Source: Muscardinus avellanarius
Lineage: Eukaryota; Chordata; Mammalia; Rodentia; Gliridae
DNA: 64,000 nt
NCBI GenBank assembly: GCA_963383645.1
Contig: OY726561.1
Location: 142,125,441 to 142,189,440 of the forward strand
Direction: 5' to 3'
Shown here: positions 24,704 to 33,300 of the stretch, piece after piece
Numbering within the stretch: the first letter of the stretch is position 1
Layout: each line of letters starts with the position of its first letter
Notes under the pieces: model-generated
Database searches by the model: none
What the model saw: the letters and a program-made list of their open reading frames with translations, nothing else
What the model was told of the DNA's origin: nothing
Program-made: the position numbers and the translations under genes

Positions 24704-25989
24704 TTTTTGCCATGCTGGGGATTGAACCCAGGGGTGTTCTACCTCTATGCTACAGTCCCAGTCCTATTTTATTTTTTATTTGGAAACAGGGTCTTAGCCG
24801 GCTGTGGTGGCGCACGTTTGTAGTCCCATCATTTGGGAAGCTGAGTCAGGAGTATCCTGGTTCGCCGACAGCCTCAGCTACTTAGTGAGGCTCTTTGCAA
24901 CTCAGACCCTGTTTCAAAATAAAGAATAGCCAGGCGTGGCGGCGCACACTTGTGATCCCCGCGCTTGAGAGGCGGAGACGAGGATCGCGCAAGTTCGAAG
25001 CCAGCCATGCTGGCTTAAGAGACCCTGTTTCCAAATAAAAAATATAAAATGGATCTGGGAGTATAGCCTGGAGGTAGAAGGGTTTCCAGGAACCCCAGTA
25101 CCACCAAAAAAAAAAAGAAAGAAAAAAAATTGGGCGGGGGGTGTAGCTTGGATGTCAAACACCTCTGGCTTCCATCCCCAGACCTACCAAAAAAAAAAGA
25201 AACAGGGTCTTGCTAAGTGATGCGAGCTTCACTGAGTTGCTGAAGTGGGCTCCAACATGTGATCTTCCTTTCTTCAGCCTCCCAGTTACTGAGATTGCAG
25301 GCGTGTGCAAGCACACTGGGCCAAGATAAAAACTTTTACAAAGGGCCGGGCATTTTCCTGGCATGTGTGAGGCCCCAGGTTCAGTCCAGCACTGCAGAAG
25401 GAGCTAGCATCAGGTGTGCTCACATGGCCAACACTCCCACCCCCTTGCCCCAAGATCTATCCCTTGACCTGCTGGTCTCTTCCCCCAGGTGTACCAGGCA
25501 GCTACCGGGCAGCTCATGTTCATGAACAAGTACCACGGGCGGAAGCTGTCGGTGCAGGGCTTTAAGGAGGCACTTTTCCAGTTCTTCCACAATGGGCGCT
25601 GCCTGCGCCGAGAACTGCTAGGCCCTGTGCTCAAGAAGCTGGCCGAGCTCAAGGCGGTGTTGGAACGACAGGAATCCTACCGCTTCTACTCCAGCTCTCT
25701 GCTGCTTATCTACGATGGCAAAGAGTGGCCCGAAGTGGCTCTGGACTCAGACGCTGAGGACTTGGAGGACCTGTCAGAGGAGTCCGCCGATGAGTCTGCC
25801 GGAGCCTATGCCTACAAGCCCGTGGGCGCCAGTTGCGTGGACGTGCGCATGATCGACTTCGCCCACACCACCTGCAGGCTGTATGGCGAGGACAGTGTGG
25901 TGCACGAGGGCCAGGATGCTGGCTATATCTTTGGGCTCCAGAGCCTCATAGACATTGTCACAGAGATAAGTGAGGAGAGTGGGGAGTGA
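15054..25989 (+). CDS. IP6K2: IP6K2, inositol hexakisphosphate kinase 2 (whole coding span, 5 coding exons)
   Basis: The enzyme phosphorylates InsP6 with ATP to give the inositol pyrophosphate 5-InsP7; family knowledge places it in nucleus and cytoplasm, with roles in apoptosis and energy signalling. Coding exons 15054-15255, 17079-17301, 18422-18597, 23927-24102 and 25489-25989 join in phase to 425 codons. Human is 426; the difference is one missing Thr near residue 114 (WTNKKHH). Visible landmarks are the inositol-binding PxxxDxKxG signature as PCVLDLKMG at residues 215-223, the SSLL/IYDG segment at 328-336, an acidic stretch at 345-361, and the metal-binding IDFAHT at 381-386. The start is the ATG giving [12 protein letters not shown], as in the human protein. 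The gene lies head-to-tail with NCKIPSD. Introns hold most of the SINE load; coding exons are intact with no frameshift. Confidence 0.97.
16042..16325 (+). CDS. IP6K2: IP6K2 alternative 3'-terminal exon (short isoform)
   Basis: A strong acceptor (ttttttccag, ending 16041) opens a frame in the phase left by coding exon 1. It reads [16 protein letters not shown] and stops at 16323-16325. This resembles the tail I remember for the short human IP6K2 isoform (GQSQRPLVSWPSLPHFF), which has 97 residues; here the frame runs further, giving about 161 residues. AATAAA at 16485 supplies a matching poly(A) signal. The product would lack all kinase signatures, so it cannot be a catalyst; it could be regulatory or a transcript-termination by-product. 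Seen: splice site, phase, stop, signal. Remembered: the human isoform. Confidence 0.7.
16485..16490 (+). terminator. IP6K2: AATAAA poly(A) signal after the alternative IP6K2 exon
   Basis: Canonical hexamer 160 bases beyond the stop of the alternative terminal exon, within an intron of the full-length transcript. It is followed by GT-rich sequence at about 16555-16600. A second AATAAA lies at 16783-16788. Confidence 0.6.
17079..17301 (+). CDS. IP6K2: IP6K2 coding exon 2
   Basis: Codes residues 68-141 ([14 protein letters not shown] to EEKVK). The acceptor is ccttccag and the donor AAGAG|gtgag. This exon competes with the alternative terminal exon. The human Thr-Thr at residue 114 is a single Thr here. 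Confidence 0.96.
18125..18345 (+). mobile_element. Forward B1-dID SINE in IP6K2 intron
   Basis: Starts tagccggttgtggtgcc and ends tatcaccagtact followed by C and A runs, about 80 bases before coding exon 3. Confidence 0.8.
18422..18597 (+). CDS. IP6K2: IP6K2 coding exon 3
   Basis: Codes residues 142-200 ([15 protein letters not shown] to AKHRNQH). The acceptor ends tttatag; the donor is CACA|gtatcc, a weaker match to consensus. Confidence 0.95.
18990..23560. mobile_element. Large SINE field in the IP6K2 intron between coding exons 3 and 4
   Basis: A reverse copy at 18990-19205 is followed by about 13 forward copies or fragments at 19309-22030 (hairpin type at 19621-19785). Then come alternating reverse and forward copies to 23560. 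Tracts: CA 21625-21646, CTGT near 22256-22275, ATTT 23317-23352. The sequence from 23561 to the next exon is unique and holds no other exon. Confidence 0.85.
23927..24102 (+). CDS. IP6K2: IP6K2 coding exon 4 (inositol-binding motif)
   Basis: Codes residues 201-259 ([13 protein letters not shown] to VCGMQ) and carries PCVLDLKMG, the family's PxxxDxKxG substrate-binding signature. The donor ATGCAG|gtgcgg is followed at once by a tandem array that repeats the exon end. Confidence 0.96.
24080..24236 (+). repeat. IP6K2: About 50-bp minisatellite copying the IP6K2 coding exon 4 end and donor
   Basis: Three units anchored by agaccagggctgg (24121), agactagggctgg (24172) and agagcagggctg (24221), spaced 51 and 49 bases. 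Unit 1 overlaps the exon end and true donor (ATGCAG|gtgcgg, intron start 24103). Unit 3 carries a second donor-like ATGCAG|gtgggt (24204). Confidence 0.75.
24541..25320. mobile_element. SINE cluster with ATTT microsatellite in the last IP6K2 intron
   Basis: A (TTTA)n tract at 24643-24706 heads a reverse copy (to 24790). Forward copies follow at 24795-24925 and 24928-25112 (hairpin type), then fragments to 25320. Confidence 0.8.
25489..25989 (+). CDS. IP6K2: IP6K2 coding exon 5 (C-terminal kinase lobe)
   Basis: Codes residues 260-425 and the TGA stop. It holds SSLL...IYDG (ATP-site region), the acidic [14 protein letters not shown] segment, IDFAHT (metal-binding Asp) and the conserved ISEESGE end. 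Confidence 0.97.
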   Translation: MYQAATGQLMFMNKYHGRKLSVQGFKEALFQFFHNGRCLRRELLGPVLKKLAELKAVLERQESYRFYSSSLLLIYDGKEWPEVALDSDAEDLEDLSEESADESAGAYAYKPVGASCVDVRMIDFAHTTCRLYGEDSVVHEGQDAGYIFGLQSLIDIVTEISEESGE

Positions 25990-26260
25990 ACTTGCTGGTT
26001 GCTCGAGTTCTGGAGAGACTCGTGTCCCAGGCACAGCTGTGCTGTGTCGGGCAGAGGCCAGTATGGCCAGGTGGTGGCCCTGCAGCCTGGAGCTGGTGCG
26101 CAGTGGCCTCAGTGAGCCCCAGCCTGAGTCGGCCCAGCTGCTGCCCAGCTCGGAGTCTTTATTTATTATTAACTGTTTCTTCAACATTCCACATCTGATG
26201 ATGCAGATACCTCTTTCTTCCCTGAGTGTAAATGTCTAATACAGATCTTTTTGTTTATTG
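25990..26260 (+). terminator. IP6K2: IP6K2 3' UTR and probable poly(A) site
   Basis: GC-rich, then AT-rich untranslated sequence after the stop. No AATAAA occurs in the expected place; the variant AATACA at 26238-26243, followed by a T-rich tttttgtttattg, is the best candidate signal. The exact end is inferred. Confidence 0.5.
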
Positions 26261-26589
26261 TATGCCTTGCTGCTGCTGTTCTTCCCTGGGTGGACAGCTC
26301 CCTCCTGACGCTCAGAAGCTTGCCATGTGCTGTGACCCACGTACGTTGGCTAGTGCCCCCACCCTGTGGATCACCGCAGTGTTTTGGTGTGGTCATCATT
26401 ACCCCAACCTCTGTTACCCTGAAGTCAACAACAACAAAACTATACACACACCTTAGCCACGCCACTCTGTGGTGTGTATTGGCTCAGCAGGAGTCCAGCC
26501 CAAACCGCACTTTGAAACAGGCCTTCTCATGGCTCTACACAGCAGCTTACCCCAAATAGTTATGTGGCAGGTGCTCTAGACTTTGAGAT
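26261..26589 (+). other. Intergenic sequence after IP6K2
   Basis: Unique-looking, no ORF or repeat recognised. Confidence 0.4.
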
Positions 26590-26944
26590 TATCTTTTTTT
26601 TTTTTTTGGTGGTACTGGGGATGGAACCCTTCTACCTCCGGGCTACACTCCCAGACCTATTTTATATTTTATTTTGAAACAGGGTCTCTTAAGCCAGCAT
26701 GGCTGGCTTCCTGATCCTCCTATCTCCGCCTCCCAAGTGTGGGGATTACAAGCGTGCGCCACCACGTCTGGCTGAGGCTCTTTTGATCCCTCCTGTACCA
26801 CTGGCAGCAGTTAATTGGCTGAACATTGTGATGTCAGATATCCCAGAGCCAATACGGGGTCTGTAGTTGCCTGCCACCAGACTCTAGTCCACTGGCAGCC
26901 ATGAGCCCAGCAACTTGGGCCTTCAGCAAATTAGATCATGAAGA

Positions 26945-26983
<39 letters not shown>

Positions 26984-29455
26984 TGGTACTGGGGTTCCTG
27001 GAAACCCTTCTACTGCCGGGCTATACTCCCAGACCTAATATATACTAATACATATATATATAATTTGTTTTTTTGAAACAGGGTCTCTTAAGCCAACGGG
27101 GCTGGCTTCGAACCTACGCAATCCTCCTGTCTCTGCTTCCCAAGTACGGGATTACAAGTGTGCGCCACCACACCTGGCTTAGATCATGTTTCAAAATAAA
27201 ATAAGGTTGGGGGTATAGCTGGGAAGTAGAACACCCCTGGGTTCGACCCCCAGTTCTATGAAAATAAAAAGGGTTGGGAGGTGTAGTTTGAAAGTAGAAT
27301 GCCCTGTGTTCAATCCCCTGTAACAAACTAGCATCAAAACATGCTCATAAACTGGGCGCGGTGGCGCACATTTATAATCCCCGCACTTGGAAAGCGGAGA
27401 CAGGAGGATCACGCAGGTTCGAAGCCAGCTGCTCTGGTTTAAGAGACCCTGTTTCCAAATAAAAATATAAAAAATAGGTCTGGGAGTGTAGCCCAGAGGT
27501 AGGAGGCCCCTGGGTTCCACCCCCAGTACCACCAAAAAACAAAACCAAAACAAAACATGCTCATAGCCAGGCGTGGCGGCGCACACTTTTACTGGGAGGC
27601 TGAGAGGAGGATCACAGTTACTGAACATCCTCAGCTACTTAGGCCCTCTGCAACTCAGTGAGACCCAGTTTCAAAATAAAGAATAAACTGGGTGTGGTGG
27701 CGCACGCTTGTATTCCCAGCGCTTGGGAGGCTGAGACAGGAGGATTGCACAGGTTCGAAGCCAGCCTCAGCTACTTAGGCTCTCAGCAACTTAGTGAGAT
27801 CCTGTTTTCAAATAAAATATAAAATAGGTCTGGGAGTATAGCCCGGAGGTAGAAAAGCCCCTGGGTTCCACCCCCAGTACCAAAAAATAAAAATAAAAAT
27901 AGGGCTGGGGTGTAGCTTGCAGGTTGAATGCCCCTAGGTTGTTCCATCCCCGGTACCGCAAGAAAAAAAGTGCTCATAAAGTTTGAGAACAACCTCAGCA
28001 AATAGTGACATTCTCATTAACCTAGTGAGACCCTGTTTCAAAATAAAAATTTAAAAAAAGGGCTGGAGGTGTAGCTCAGAGATAGAATGCCCCTGGTCTC
28101 AATCTCCAGTACTGCCAAAAAAAAAAAAAATTAAAAGGGCAGGGGGGGGGAACGGTCGGGGGATGTAGACCAGTTATGGTGGTGCGTGCTTGTAATCTTA
28201 GTACTTGGCAGTCTGAGACAGGAGGATCTCACTTTTGTGGGCAGCCTCAGCTACTTAGTGAGGCCTTCACAACTTAGACCTTGTTTCAAAATAATAAAAA
28301 ATAAGCCGGGCGTGGTGGCGCACACTTGTAATCCCAGCATTCGGGAAGCTGAGACCGGATGATCATAGTTCACGGACAGCCTCAGCTACTTAGGCCCTCT
28401 GCAACTCAGTGAGACCCTGTTTAAAAATAAAGAATAAAAATTGGGCAGGGGGTGGAGCTCAGGTCAAATGCCCCTGGGTTTCATCTCCAGACCTGCAAAT
28501 AATAATAAAGATGAGAAGGAGAAGAAGCCAGGCGTGGTGGCACATGCTTGTAATCCCCGGCTTGGGAGGCTGAGACAGGAGGATTGCTCAGCTGGTTTAA
28601 GAGACCCTGTTTCCAAATAAAACATAAAATAGGTCTGGGAGTGTAGCCTGGAAGTAGAAGGCCCCTGGGTTCCACCCCCAGTACCACCCAAAATAATGAT
28701 AATGAAGAAGAAGAACTAGAAATAGGGCTGGGAGTCAGGCAACCTGGTGCACGCTGGTAATCCCAGTACCTGAGAGGCTGAGACAGGAGGGTCACAGGTT
28801 CTGGGACAGCCTCAACTACGTAGGCCCTCCACATCTTACTGAGACCCTGTTTCAAAATAAAAAATCAGATTCAGGAGGCTGAGACAGGATTGTGGTTCGG
28901 GGCCAGCCTCAGCTACTTAGTGAGGACCTTCCCAACTCAGTGAGACCCTGTTTCAGTATGTGTTACTCGGAGATAGAATGCTCCTGGGTTGCATCCCCAG
29001 TACTGGGGGGGAAAAATTGTGCTGGAGGTGGAGATTGAAGGTAGAAGAATGCCACTGGGTTCAACCCCTGGTACTGCTAAATAAATGAAAAAATTTTTTT
29101 TAATGAGCTGGGGGAACCAGGCGTGGTGGCGCACACTTGTAATCCCAGCATTTGGGAGGCTGAGACACAGCCTCAGCTACTTAGGCACTCTGCAACTCAG
29201 TGAGACGCTGCTTCAAAATAAAGAATCAAAAGTAGCCGGGCGTGGTGGTGCAGGCTTGTAATCCCCGTGCTTGGGTGGCTGAGACAGGAGGATCGCACGG
29301 GTTCGAAGCCAGCCTCAGCTACTTAGCCTCTCAGCAACTTAGCGAGACCATGTTTCCAAATAAAATATAAAATAGGTCTGGGAGTGTAGCCTGGAGGAGG
29401 TAGAAAAGTCCCTGGGTTCCGCCCACAGCACCCAAAAAAAAAAAAAAAAAAAAAG
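26590..29455. mobile_element. Intergenic SINE field between IP6K2 and NCKIPSD
   Basis: Reverse hairpin-type copies lie at 26605-26775 and 26983-27180 (with a long T tract). About ten forward copies follow at 27185-29455. The one at 27354-27540 joins a hairpin-type left half to a type-B right half. 26777-26945 is unique. Confidence 0.85.
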
Positions 29456-29865
29456 GCTGGGGTACTGCTCGGAGGTCGAGCACCCTGGTATGGTCATAAC
29501 TACATGGCCTTGCGCTCTGCCCTCTGCGAGCCCTCCTGCTCCTGGCTGTTCTCAGAAGGGATCTTCAGAAATAAGATAACGTAGGGTTTTAAGTCCCAAG
29601 AAGACTGGTAGAAGTGGAAGCTGCACTTCTCTTCTGAGAGAGAAGGGGGTAAGGGCGGAGACCCACACTGGAAAAGAGAAGCCCGGAGCCAGTGGCCGGA
29701 GGGGAACAGAAGGACTTTGGACGGGCCTGAGAGCGGGTCTCTGCTTGTGCCCCGTCCTCACACTTCCTCAGTGCCCCGCCTGGGCGGCGAGGAGCCGGCC
29801 CTAGATGCTCAGGAGAGCCGGCCCGTCCATCCGAAGGTCCAACAAGGAGCCCGACCCGGCGGCTG
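29456..29865 (+). other. NCKIPSD 5' flank
   Basis: Increasingly GC-rich unique sequence leading into the CpG island; no gene seen. Confidence 0.4.
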
Positions 29866-29955
29866 AGCTCGAAGGCCAGCCTGCGTAACTTGGCGAGGCG
29901 CTCTGCAATTGGACCTCGTTTCAAGTAAAACAGGGCCGGTGTGTCGCTCAGGGGC
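29866..29955 (+). mobile_element. Decayed B1-dID SINE at the NCKIPSD promoter
   Basis: The stretch from gctgagctcgaaggccagcc to gtgtcgctcagggg aligns with the SINE core (gttcgaagccagcc, gaggcgctctgcaa, ctcgtttcaa, then the ID-like gctcagagg) but is well diverged and has gained CpGs. Confidence 0.6.
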
Positions 29956-30014
29956 CGGCCATGCCCAGTCCGCCCCCACCCCAGCGCAGGTCGGCGGGCG
30001 CCGCTCCCCGGGGG

Positions 30015-30030
30015 CCGCCAGGGGGCGCTG
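30015..30030 (+). promoter_or_regulatory. CTCF-type core motif
   Basis: CCGCCAGGGGGCGCTG matches the CTCF core (CCASYAGRKGGC type) almost exactly. It sits about 180 bases upstream of the NCKIPSD start codon. Occupancy is inferred. Confidence 0.6.
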
Positions 30031-30210
30031 CGGCGGGCGGGCGCTCCCGGGGCGGGGCTGCGGCGGGCGCGCGCGCTCCCGGGGCGGGGCTGCGGCTCGC
30101 GGGCGGGCGCGCGCACGCGGGCGTGTCACGGGGCGGGGCGTGCGCGCGCGCGCGGCTCTCCGGCCTCGTCCCGGCCCCGCAGCCCCGCGGCCCCGCGGCC
30201 CGCCGGCCCC

Positions 30211-30381
30211 ATGTACCGAGCGCTGTACGCCTTCCGCTCGGCGGAGCCCAACGCGCTGCCGTTCGCCGCGGGCGAGACCTTCCTGGTGCTGGAGCGCAGC
30301 AGCGCGCACTGGTGGCTGGCGGCGCGGGCGCGCAGCGGCGAGACGGGCTACGTGCCGCCCGCCTACCTGCACCGCCTGCAG
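30211..30381 (+). CDS. NCKIPSD: NCKIPSD exon 1 (SH3 domain)
   Basis: Residues 1-57, an almost complete SH3 domain. The sequence is extremely GC-rich because the exon lies inside the CpG island. The donor is CTGCAG|gtgag. Confidence 0.96.
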
Positions 30382-33300
30382 GTGAGTTGCCGCCGACCTC
30401 CGCGAGCCCACGGAACCCCGCCGGGACCCCCGGCCCACGGGGCGTGGCAGAACCTGACCCTGATCCCCAGGCCCCTGGGCCCGAGACCCCGGCGGCCCCG
30501 CCGCCACGGAGCACGCCCCAACGTCCAGCGCTGGGCTGAGACCCCCGGGACTGCACCTCCCCCAGGATCAAGACTCCCGTCCAGTAGGGTTCTAGTGTGC
30601 ACCCCGAGACGACGCTGCCAAGTTGCCGAAACCCCACAGCCTCCATATTGCCCTGCCCCGGTTCTCCAGGATTCCGCCCTGGCCCCCCACCACACCCCAG
30701 CTGGAGCCACCGCCTTTCCCGCGGACCTTCGGCCCCACCTGTTTCCCCAGCCCCTTCCACTTGGACCCTGTAGCCATAGACGCTCCGCCCCTCAGACGAC
30801 CCCAAGCGGAACCTCGGTGTCTTTGGACTCGGCCCCCTAAGCCCTTCCCAAGAACCCTCCAGCCCCTGCGGACTCTGGCACCGCCCTCGTGCTCCGCTGG
30901 GGCCTGCGGACATTTCTCCTTGTCTCGGTTCGGAATGGGGGCTGCTTCCATTGCGAGGGAGTGAGTCCTTCCTGGCTGACTGGCCCATTTCCTCCAGTGG
31001 GGGCTGCAGTCAAGGTGGCGTGCTGCGGGGGTTCTCTCTGGTCTGTTCTGATCACAGGGAGAAGGGCCCAGAGCCGCCTGGCCTGTGTCAGACATTCCTG
31101 CCCCATCCTAGTCCTTAGCTTTTAGGACAGTTCAAGACAGAAATAACAGGATAAATTTGGAAATGTCATCTGGTCCTACTAGAGGGGATGGGCCTTGGGC
31201 CTTGGGCCTTAGGGATTCTTCCAGAGACCTCAGCCTGTTACCATCTAGGTGTACGTGGGGCAGGAGTAGGGGGCCCTGGACACCAGGGCTGCTGGAGCTG
31301 GAGTGTGTCAGATCCAGCCTTTTAGGGGATGGGGTCCTGGGGGGGGTGGAGTCCTGCCTGCCTCTTCCCTCGTGGGCACGGTGGAGGCCTGCGAGGCCCC
31401 TGCCCCAGCCCGGACGGTGGAGCTGGCTGTTTGGAGAGGGCAGAGAAGCTGCCCTCTTCTGTCACTATCTGGCTTCTTCCTGCATTCTCCTGACGCTGCG
31501 CCTCTGTCTCACTCTGAGCCCCCTGGGATTTTCTTCCCCGCCTCCCCTCTGTCTCTGGTGCCCAGTCTCCCCGCATTGCACCCTCTGTCTGCCTCTGTCC
31601 CCTTCTCTCCAGGTCTGTCTTACTTTGCTTCTCTCTGCCAACCCCCATCTCCTGTCTACTGGCATGCCGTAGGCCATCAGGAGGGCTTTGCTGAGTCTGT
31701 GTCCCTCTGTCTGTCTGCTCCAGGGAAACTGCACGAAGCTGAATTCACCTTGGCCCTGAGGCTCCTATGTAGCCTGGTAGACCATGTTTGCCAAGGACCA
31801 GAGGGTGGCCGGTCCGCAGCATTACCCACACCAGGCCTCTTACCATGTAGTGGTGTGGACTGGACCCTGGGTTGCTGGGGACGATCACACGGAACCTAGA
31901 GCAGAAACCAGGCCCATCTCCTGTCCTTTTTTCTGCAGTCCTGGGGATGGAACCCAGGGGCATTCTACCTCCGAGCTACACCCCCAGCCAGACTTTTTAT
32001 TCTTTATTTTGAAACAGGGTCTGAGTTGCAAAGGGCCTCACTAAGTAGCTGAGGCTGTCCCCAAACCAGGATCCTCCTGTCTCAGCCTCCCAAATGCTGG
32101 GATTACAAGTGTGTGCCACCACGCCCGGCTTCCTGTCCTTTCCTGACAACAGACACAGAACTGCTTCCCAGGGCAGGTGCAAAGATTGCTGGGCAGCTTG
32201 GGAGGCTGAGGGCCGGCAGCAGAGCTGGGGAAAGGCAAGCGCTTTGGCGTATTCTCTGCTCCCCAGACCTGTAAAGTGCTGTACGAGGACAAGGCTGTTC
32301 TGAGCTGTGACCTTGGCTTCAGAGTGACTTGTTAAGGATTCCAGACACTGGAGGCTTCCTGCTTGGCATCTCAGGCTGGGCTCTGAGCCACGCCCAGGGG
32401 TAGCTAGGTATACTCTCCTGGCCCCAAGCTGGAGATTCCCTGGGCTCTAGGTTTGCCAGAGCCCTGGTTTTAAGAAGCATCTCAGCAGCAGAGCCCCAAC
32501 ATATAAAGTGGTGTCATCAGGACCACCTGCGCCCCAGCCCCTGGGTGGCACGGTTTGAGAACCCCATTCTGTGTGCAGTCCGGCTCTCTGTGCAGTGTCC
32601 AGTGTTGCAGGCGGTCACTGTAGTGGTCCTCCACCTGGCTTCCTTCCTGGCTGGGGCTGGGTGCACACCACCACGTGGGCCCCCAGGGTTAACCGCTCCG
32701 CCCCCTTAGGGCGTAGAACAGGATGTCCTCCAGGCCATTGACCGGGCCATCGAGGCCGTGCACAACACAGCCATGCAGGATGGTGGCAAGTACAGCCTGG
32801 AGCAGCGCGGAGTCCTGCAGTGAGTGCGGAGGTGCTGGGAAGACAAGGGCAGGCCTGGGGGTGGTATGTGGCCCTCAGGTGGGGTGGCACATGCAGGAAA
32901 TGGGGTACGGGGCCTCCAGCCTTCTACAGGCGCCATATGAAGATACTGGGAGTTGTGAGGGGCCCCCAAAGTGTCCCCATTCCTCCGTCAGGAAGCTGAT
33001 CCACCACCGGAAAGAGACCCTGTCTCGTAGAAGCCCCTCTGCCTCCAGTGCTGTGGTTATGACCCCGTCCACCAGTGACCACCACCTGGATGCCGCCGCT
33101 GCCCGGCAGCCCAACGGCGTGTGTCGAGCCGGGTTTGAGCGGCAGTACAGCCTGCCCATCTCCGAGCACCTCGGGGCAGATGGGGGCCTCTACCAGGTAC
33201 ATGGAGCGGGCACCCTGAGGGTGCTGTGGGCCCGCTCTGGCCAGTGATGGACCCATGGCCCGAGCACAGGGCCCCAGCTTCCAGCCTGTCTCCCACACCC

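Larger units (their letters stand above)
29940..30450 (+). promoter_or_regulatory. NCKIPSD: NCKIPSD CpG-island promoter
   Basis: The stretch is dominated by G and C with very many CpG and long GCGC runs. It has three GC boxes (GGGGCGGGGC at 30049, 30081 and 30130) and no TATA box before the ATG at 30211. It is typical of a TATA-less Sp1-driven promoter. Confidence 0.8.

Noticed and set aside
29948..30988. Long open frames on both strands over the NCKIPSD CpG island
   Set aside because: Compositional frames; only the 171-base SH3 exon has splice and homology support.
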